Below, in pieces: positions 6,861 through 11,357 of a stretch of 11,357 bases of DNA; position 1 is the stretch's first letter, and the number at the start of each line of letters is the position of its first letter. The translations under genes were made by a program, and so were the position numbers. Source of the DNA: Bacteroidia bacterium (lineage in GTDB: Bacteria > Bacteroidota > Bacteroidia > SpSt-205). The stretch covers positions 1-11,357 of the forward strand of contig JANXCJ010000061.1 of assembly GCA_025060275.1 (NCBI GenBank), written 5' to 3'. The notes beneath the pieces are model-generated. The model worked only from the letters and a program-made list of their open reading frames with translations. It was not told the DNA's origin and made no database searches.

Positions 6861-6866
6861 CTAATC

Positions 6867-8159
6867 ATGTACTTAGTTTGGGCTGATGAGGAAGGACGGA
6901 TTTACGAGGATAGGGGTTGGCAGGCAGTGGGTAGAAGTGCATTTTGGTACAAGCGTTGGGATGCTTATGAGCGATGGATTTCTCTTCCCTCAGGGAGTAC
7001 GCTTTTTCACCTTGTAGGACGCAAGCCAATAGGCATAGCACCTAATGGGAAATTGCAAACTTATCCCAAAGGATGGGCTGTAGCAGCCTTTGTGGCACCT
7101 GCTCACACTCAGCTTGCTCTGAGTGCGTATAAGAAGCTGCCTGGAGCACCTACCTTGCCCCTCTATGCTTATACAGCCGTGGGATGGAGAGAAGGACAGT
7201 TTTGGGTAGCTGCCTTTCGGGTAGACCCCCAACCTAGACAAGACACTGAAAGATTCCATCCTCGTAGTATTGCCACAGGCGCAAAGAAGCTGCGTGAAAA
7301 ATTTCCTCATAATCGACTTGTAGCACATCTAATGGATAATTGCGTGGAGAGATACTGCTGTCCTGCCGCGAGAAACTTTGCCCTAGGACGATGGGAATGC
7401 CCTCTTCCGACTTCACCGGCTTGCAATGCTGCCTGCATTGGCTGCATATCCCTTCAAGAACCTCATGAGTCTCCTATCCCAAGTAGCCAAGAACGCCTTT
7501 CCTTCATACCTACCCCCGAAGAGATCGCAGAGATAGCCATACATCACCTTGAAAATGCCCCTGCTCCTATCGTCAGCTTCGGTCAGGGATGTGAAGGAGA
7601 GCCACTCTTAGTATGGAAAGTTATAGAAGAAGCTGTCCGGCTCATAAGAAAGAAAACCTCAAGAGGAATTATAAACATGAACACTAATGGTGGATGGCCC
7701 GATATAATAGAAAGATTAGCTAAAGCAGGAATAGACAGCTTCCGGTTCAGTCTAAATAGTGCCCAAAAGAGCTGGTATGAGAAGTACTACAGGCCTCGCA
7801 ACTATGACTTTGAAATGTTCAAGGAGTCTATCCGACGGGTAGTAGCTCTTGGAAAATGGGCTTCTATCAATTACTTTACCCTACCTGGCTTTACGGATCA
7901 GCCAGCCGAATATCAAGCAGCCATACAACTTATTCGGGAGACAGGGCTACATATGATTCAATGGAGAAATTTCAATATAGACCCAGATTGGTACATAGAG
8001 AGAATGGAGTTTAGTCAAGAAAACTTTGAAAAACCCCTCGGTATAGGTTTTGTTTTTGAAGGTCTACGCCGACAATTTCCCCATCTTGCTTATGGATACT
8101 TCAACCCTACTGCTAAGTTTATTCAGCGTCAAAGAGAGAGATTTATCCTGCGAGCATAG
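6867..8159 (+). CDS. Radical SAM protein of unassigned function
   Basis: This is a 430-residue protein from ATG 6867. The [4Fe-4S]/SAM cluster motif CxxxCxxC is C186, C190, C193 in SPACNAACIGC. It is followed by GQGCEGEPLL (239-248), which stands where radical SAM enzymes have the SAM-binding GGE-type motif, and by INMNTNGGWP and DSFRFSLNSA in later strands of the barrel. Ahead of the barrel lies an N-terminal domain of about 180 residues. It includes AFVAPAHTQLALSAY and four more cysteines, C159, C164, C165 and C178, close to the main cluster. From memory this whole arrangement (CPAARNF, then PTSPACNA) is a widespread conserved family without a known reaction. The extra cysteines could bind a second cluster or zinc (inference). 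The gene stands alone between divergent kdsB and convergent bshA, whose stop is one base away. Confidence 0.85.
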   Translation: MYLVWADEEGRIYEDRGWQAVGRSAFWYKRWDAYERWISLPSGSTLFHLVGRKPIGIAPNGKLQTYPKGWAVAAFVAPAHTQLALSAYKKLPGAPTLPLYAYTAVGWREGQFWVAAFRVDPQPRQDTERFHPRSIATGAKKLREKFPHNRLVAHLMDNCVERYCCPAARNFALGRWECPLPTSPACNAACIGCISLQEPHESPIPSSQERLSFIPTPEEIAEIAIHHLENAPAPIVSFGQGCEGEPLLVWKVIEEAVRLIRKKTSRGIINMNTNGGWPDIIERLAKAGIDSFRFSLNSAQKSWYEKYYRPRNYDFEMFKESIRRVVALGKWASINYFTLPGFTDQPAEYQAAIQLIRETGLHMIQWRNFNIDPDWYIERMEFSQENFEKPLGIGFVFEGLRRQFPHLAYGYFNPTAKFIQRQRERFILRA

Positions 8160-8160
8160 G

Positions 8161-9291
8161 CTATTTGTTAGTGCTCACTTTTGCCTTGGCCTCTGCATAG
8201 AGTGATTCATAGAGGGGTACTATTTTATGGGTGTCATAAGTGAGTGCTACCTGACGTGCGCCTTGTTTGTATGCAGGAAGACTTTGGATCACTTTTAGGA
8301 TGGCCTCACGAGCTGATCTCAGATCGCCAGGTGAGAATAATCTCCCCCCCTCAGGCCTAATAACTTCTGGCAAACCTCCTACAGCCGGTGCTACCACAGG
8401 TACCCCACATGCCATGGCCTCAAGAGCCGCTAATCCAAAACTCTCATATGCAGAAGTAAGTACAAATACATCCCCTATCGCCAAGAGAGAGGAGAGCTCC
8501 GCCACCCCTCCCGTAAAGCACACTTTATTTTCTACTCCTAAACTCTGTGCCAGCCTTTCACAAATGGGCCGCTCAGCTCCATCCCCTATCATGAGAAGAC
8601 GAACAGGCAAACCAGTCTCTAAAAGCTCTGCAAAAAGATAGATGATTTGTGGGGTCTGCTTTATAGGACGAAAATTAGAGGCATGAACAAGTAAAAACTC
8701 CTCTGGAGACGCATAGGCCACCCGCAGACTCTCGTCTCGCCTTTTGGGTGAGAAAGTGTGTGTATCTACGAAGTTAGGTATCACCACTGGTGGTGCACTG
8801 AGAGAAAACTCTATCTCCGTCTCTCGGGCTAAGGCTAGAGAAACGGCTGTTACGACTGTGCTGGACTGCAGGGCCATCTTTGAGATAGCATGAAGGTCTA
8901 TGTATTCCTTGACTAGCTTCGTATCCGTCCCATGGAGGGTTGTAATTACAGGCAGATAGATACCACACTCCTCCAGCGCTTTTTGAGCCAAATAAGCACT
9001 CACTGCATGCGGGATCGCATAGTGAACATGGACCAGCTCCATTCCTTCTTCTGCAAGGCGAAAGAGTCGCCCTGCTAAGGCACTCTCGTAGGGCTTATAC
9101 TGAAAGAGAGGATAATCTGGCGGAGCTACCTGATGAAAATACAGATAGGGTAAGCATGGCGTATAACGCAAGGGAGGATCAGAAGAAATGAGATGCACTA
9201 CATGCCCCTTACAAGCTAAGGCTCTAGCCAGCTCCGTCGCTACCACTCCACTCCCTCCTATGACAGGAAAGCATACTATGCCAATCTGCAT
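8161..9291 (-). CDS. bshA: N-acetyl-alpha-D-glucosaminyl L-malate synthase, bacillithiol pathway
   Basis: This GT4-family glycosyltransferase joins UDP-GlcNAc and L-malate, the first step of bacillithiol synthesis; bshB and bshC act later and are not in the window. The 376 residues begin MQIGIVCFPVIGGSGVVATE, the characteristic BshA start with the GGSG loop at 12-15. TTLHGTD (117-123), NFRPIKQ (206-212) and the EX7E motif E283/E291 in YESFGLAALEAMACG follow, ending in a typical GT-B C-terminus. The start is ATG 9291; an upstream TTG at 9306 would add five residues but overlaps the promoter box. The gene lies 63 bases after the NamZ-like gene and has its own box. It meets the convergent radical SAM gene end to end with a one-base gap. 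Confidence 0.92.
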   Translation of the reverse strand: MQIGIVCFPVIGGSGVVATELARALACKGHVVHLISSDPPLRYTPCLPYLYFHQVAPPDYPLFQYKPYESALAGRLFRLAEEGMELVHVHYAIPHAVSAYLAQKALEECGIYLPVITTLHGTDTKLVKEYIDLHAISKMALQSSTVVTAVSLALARETEIEFSLSAPPVVIPNFVDTHTFSPKRRDESLRVAYASPEEFLLVHASNFRPIKQTPQIIYLFAELLETGLPVRLLMIGDGAERPICERLAQSLGVENKVCFTGGVAELSSLLAIGDVFVLTSAYESFGLAALEAMACGVPVVAPAVGGLPEVIRPEGGRLFSPGDLRSAREAILKVIQSLPAYKQGARQVALTYDTHKIVPLYESLYAEAKAKVSTNK

Positions 9292-9303
9292 CCATAAAAG
9301 CAA

Positions 9304-9311
9304 CAAAAATA
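9304..9311 (-). promoter_or_regulatory. -7 promoter element of bshA
   Basis: The minus strand reads TATTTTTG, an exact TAnnTTTG, in the 63-base gap between the NamZ-like gene and bshA, 12 bases before ATG 9291. It predicts a leader of about seven bases. No TTTG is seen at the -33 position. Confidence 0.5.
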
Positions 9312-9354
9312 CTCGCCTCTCCTAATCTCCCCTGTTTCAGTGCTAAATAGAAAC

Positions 9355-10572
9355 TTATTCATATATCAGATACTTAGTTCGTAGAGAGTCCCAAGAAGGC
9401 AACACCTGAAAGCTCGCATAAAGCGTATCTACAGGCAGGTGCTTCTCTACCATCCAGCGTAAAAGAGAAGTGCCAAATAGCTTATCAAAGAATTCCTCAT
9501 CATAAAAGTCCTTATCAGGGTAAGCTTTATAAAAAGTATGCAGCAGAAAAAAGCCTAGTCTAAATAGGCTGTCAGGCTTTATAGGACCCGCATACTCTCT
9601 TCTTATTTCCCAGCCCGTGTAGGTAGTTTTTTCTTGGTTAGGCTGGAAAATCACAGGGATAAGTCGGTACCCATAGATCACCGTATCTCCGAAAGGAAGC
9701 CGATCTATTCCCTTGATACCCACTTGCTTGAAGGGCTTTTCTGTACCTCTCCCTACACTTATAGGTCTGACCCCCTCATACCAACCTAAAATAGGGTACA
9801 ACTCTATGGCTAAATTATCCTTGAGAGCTGGCGAAGGGGACTCGCTAAAGAAGGGCTTCTTAGGAGGCAAGGGACCTCCTCTTTTCCAGCCTTTCCAAGG
9901 AACTACATGAAGCTGCACAGGAGGCACCCATTTCTCACCCACAAGAAGCCGAGCATATTCTCCAATGGTAAAACCTGGCACCAGCGGTACAGGATACATC
10001 CCGATAAAAGAGAAAAGAGAACTGTCCAGTAGAGGCCCATACGCATAATGGGCATGCGGATTAGGGAAATCCAGAATCCACGCAGGTACTTTTGCTTGAT
10101 AAGCAGCTCGGAGGACATACGCAAGAGTACTTAGATAAGTATAATGGCGAACCCCCACATCCCTAAGGGCAAATAAAATAGCGCCTACATTTTGCAGTTC
10201 TGTAGTGGTGGGGGATTTTCTTTTGCCATAGAGAGATATTACCGGAATACCCCGATATGTCGTGTCTCGTATTACAGCGCCTGCTTTCCCCTCCCCAAAA
10301 AGCCCATGTTCTGGTACATAAATATATCTGAGCATCATTCCTTTAGCTAATAAGCTATCTACTAGCGCATAAGTGGGTCTATGCACCACCACTGCCAGAG
10401 CGTGCCTACGCAGCTGGGGAAGATGATACTTCACAAATATGTCCCAGCTGCTTGTGTCTTCCATAGTTATAGGCCCAGAGTATATCTTTTGAACTTTCCG
10501 CTGAGGTATATCCCCCTCCTCAAAGCAAGTGCCTCCAAGAGCAAGAAATACCAGAGAAAGACTCCCTCGCAT
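9355..10572 (-). CDS. DUF1343 / NamZ-like protein (GH171-related), exported, divergent
   Basis: This is a 405-residue protein related to the DUF1343 family (PF07075). Characterised members (NamZ, GH171) are exo-beta-N-acetylmuramidases that remove MurNAc from peptidoglycan fragments. Family features seen: PEHGLFGEGKAG with E88-H89-G90, GIPVISLYG, DVGVRHYTY and PGFTIGEYARLL. Departures from the usual sequence: the N-terminal TNxTG stretch is VHRPT, the FDIQDVG motif is FALRDVG, and the DRPNP motif is DFPNP. The fold is probably kept, but activity is uncertain. A hydrophobic N-terminus (residues 4-14) indicates export. C16 could be a lipobox cysteine, but threonine at -1 makes that weak. ATG 10572 is preferred over GTG 10575. 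The gene lies upstream of bshA on the same strand. Confidence 0.82.
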   Translation of the reverse strand: MRGSLSLVFLALGGTCFEEGDIPQRKVQKIYSGPITMEDTSSWDIFVKYHLPQLRRHALAVVVHRPTYALVDSLLAKGMMLRYIYVPEHGLFGEGKAGAVIRDTTYRGIPVISLYGKRKSPTTTELQNVGAILFALRDVGVRHYTYLSTLAYVLRAAYQAKVPAWILDFPNPHAHYAYGPLLDSSLFSFIGMYPVPLVPGFTIGEYARLLVGEKWVPPVQLHVVPWKGWKRGGPLPPKKPFFSESPSPALKDNLAIELYPILGWYEGVRPISVGRGTEKPFKQVGIKGIDRLPFGDTVIYGYRLIPVIFQPNQEKTTYTGWEIRREYAGPIKPDSLFRLGFFLLHTFYKAYPDKDFYDEEFFDKLFGTSLLRWMVEKHLPVDTLYASFQVLPSWDSLRTKYLIYE

Positions 10573-10577
10573 CACTA

Positions 10578-10585
10578 CAAAGAAA
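10578..10585 (-). promoter_or_regulatory. Candidate -7 element of the NamZ-like gene (one mismatch)
   Basis: The minus strand reads TTTCTTTG, one base from TAnnTTTG, ending five bases before ATG 10572. The position fits the other boxes, but the region is rich in T on this strand, which raises the odds of chance. Confidence 0.3.
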
Positions 10586-10604
10586 AAAAGGATACCATCT
10601 CTCC

Positions 10605-10612
10605 TATCTTCG
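10605..10612 (+). promoter_or_regulatory. Candidate -7 element of the membrane protein gene (one mismatch)
   Basis: TATCTTCG is one base off TAnnTTTG and ends four bases before ATG 10617, the same offset as at mntH. The short divergent gap leaves little other room for a promoter. Confidence 0.35.
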
Positions 10613-10616
10613 CCTT

Positions 10617-11357
10617 ATGAAAGGAAAGAATTGGGAAAACTTTTGGGATGTATTCATGCTATTGATTGCCGTCAGTAATCTGCTACTAATTCTTTTTGAT
10701 CTTTCCTATCTTTCTCTAAGACCACAGTATCTTCGCTATCTCCCTTCCTTAGTATGGTGGTATGATAAATACAAAGGGATAGAACCGCACTGGATTACTA
10801 ACACATATCAGGAAATAGCAGATAGCTTAGTAAAGCGCTGGAAACAAGCCCCTCCTCCATCGGAAACAGAACTCAAATCATTTGGAGACACGCTATTGGC
10901 TCTCTCTATTCGGATTCTTTCTGAGCGGCCCTACGAGCGCTTTGGGCTTATGGCATACCAAGAAAGGTTGAAAAGCAAGGTTAAGGAGTTTGTGGCGCAC
11001 CATTATGGCGAGCGGGGGCGTAGTACAGAGGCTTTCAGACGATTCTGGACACTTACACCCACTAACACAGCGCTTCATTTAGATTTCTACGAGCGTGAGC
11101 TACGCTATCTTCTGCAAGTCAATTATTACAGGCATTATGACCTCTCTGGAGATTATGTGGACCACTTCTGGAAGCTGGACCTTCCTTTTTTGATATTTTT
11201 CTGGATAGAGTTTTGGGGGGCATGGCTCGTGGCAATCAGAACGCGTAGATACACTTACTGGTGGATGTATCCTGTCGCTCATTGGTATGATGTATTAGCA
11301 CTTACTCCTTTCAAAAGCCTCAGATGGTTTAGGCTCCTTCGGATATGGAGTCTCTAC
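10617..11357 (+). CDS. Unrecognised membrane protein with voltage-sensor-like hairpin (partial, 3' end outside window)
   Basis: The frame is open for 247 codons from ATG 10617 to the edge and has no stop in the window. A first membrane helix lies at about residues 11-32 (DVFMLLIAVSNLLLILFDLS). A soluble stretch of about 155 residues follows, rich in aromatic and charged residues. A second helix lies at about 189-208 (LPFLIFFWIEFWGAWLVAI). Residues 222-245 read HWYDVLALTPF and then LRWFRLLRIW. An acidic helix ending in proline, followed by arginines two to three residues apart, is the pattern of S3-S4 in voltage-gated ion channels. The very long loop between the first two helices is not typical of those channels. 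The call is therefore ion-channel-like at best. The gene is divergent from the NamZ-like gene and has a near-match -7 box. Confidence 0.6.
   Translation, partial: MKGKNWENFWDVFMLLIAVSNLLLILFDLSYLSLRPQYLRYLPSLVWWYDKYKGIEPHWITNTYQEIADSLVKRWKQAPPPSETELKSFGDTLLALSIRILSERPYERFGLMAYQERLKSKVKEFVAHHYGERGRSTEAFRRFWTLTPTNTALHLDFYERELRYLLQVNYYRHYDLSGDYVDHFWKLDLPFLIFFWIEFWGAWLVAIRTRRYTYWWMYPVAHWYDVLALTPFKSLRWFRLLRIWSLY

Noticed and set aside
6858..6866. TTG start for the radical SAM gene
   Set aside because: The TTG is part of the TATTTTTG box, and ATG 6867 follows at once with the expected N-terminus.
8267..8641. 124-codon open frame opposite bshA
   Set aside because: It is a shadow of bshA on the other strand, with low-complexity Ser/Pro/Ala content and no family resemblance.
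9292..9306. TTG start for bshA five residues upstream
   Set aside because: BshA proteins start at the MQIGI-type strand, and the TTG overlaps the promoter box.
736..9311. Matching -33 TTTG elements for each -7 box
   Set aside because: Checked by eye at several boxes; no consistent TTTG at 17-23 bases upstream except possibly before the restriction-modification gene.

Overview
The window looks like a gene-dense chromosomal segment from a bacterium of the Bacteroidota or a close relative. Three things suggest this. Copies of TAnnTTTG, the Bacteroidota sigma-A -7 element, lie just upstream of most free-standing starts. Shine-Dalgarno sequences are mostly absent. Finally, kdsB (Gram-negative outer membrane LPS) occurs together with bshA (bacillithiol, known in Bacteroidota) and a Bacteroidota-like HU. 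Genes overlap or nearly touch, no intrinsic terminators are visible, and no stretch over 300 bases lacks a gene. I saw no rRNA, tRNA, CRISPR array or insertion sequence. A more precise lineage cannot be read from this sequence.

Layout. 1-652 (minus) is the N-terminal part of a fused restriction-modification enzyme that runs off the left edge and carries a probable one-base frameshift. 748-4488 (plus) holds three linked genes: an NRAMP Mn2+ transporter (mntH), a superoxide dismutase with Mn-type residues and a Tat-type signal, and a membrane-anchored DUF3352-like protein with a C-terminal MORN_2 (YwqK-type) tail. 4460-6817 (minus) holds four overlapping genes in the order kdsB, lipoprotein trypsin-like protease, HU-family protein, membrane TPR protein. 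6867-8159 (plus) is a radical SAM protein of a recognisable but functionally unassigned type. 8161-10572 (minus) holds a divergent DUF1343/NamZ-like protein followed by bshA. 10617 to the right edge (plus) is an unrecognised membrane protein whose visible C-terminal part resembles a voltage-sensor S3-S4 hairpin.

How the genes fit together. MntH and the dismutase form a sensible pair, manganese import and a manganese enzyme. The Tat-type signal means the enzyme would be metallated in the cytoplasm and then exported folded. KdsB makes CMP-Kdo for LPS, and its operon mates add an envelope lipoprotein protease and a nucleoid protein. BshA starts bacillithiol synthesis; bshB and bshC are not in the window.

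The strongest new signal is regulatory. Six of nine starts that do not overlap an upstream co-oriented gene start have an exact TAnnTTTG box 4-13 bases before the start codon, and the other three have a one-mismatch version 2-5 bases before it. At several genes the inferred transcription start falls on or beside the start codon, which implies leaderless or nearly leaderless mRNAs. I did not find a convincing new multi-gene system such as a defence island or biosynthetic cluster.
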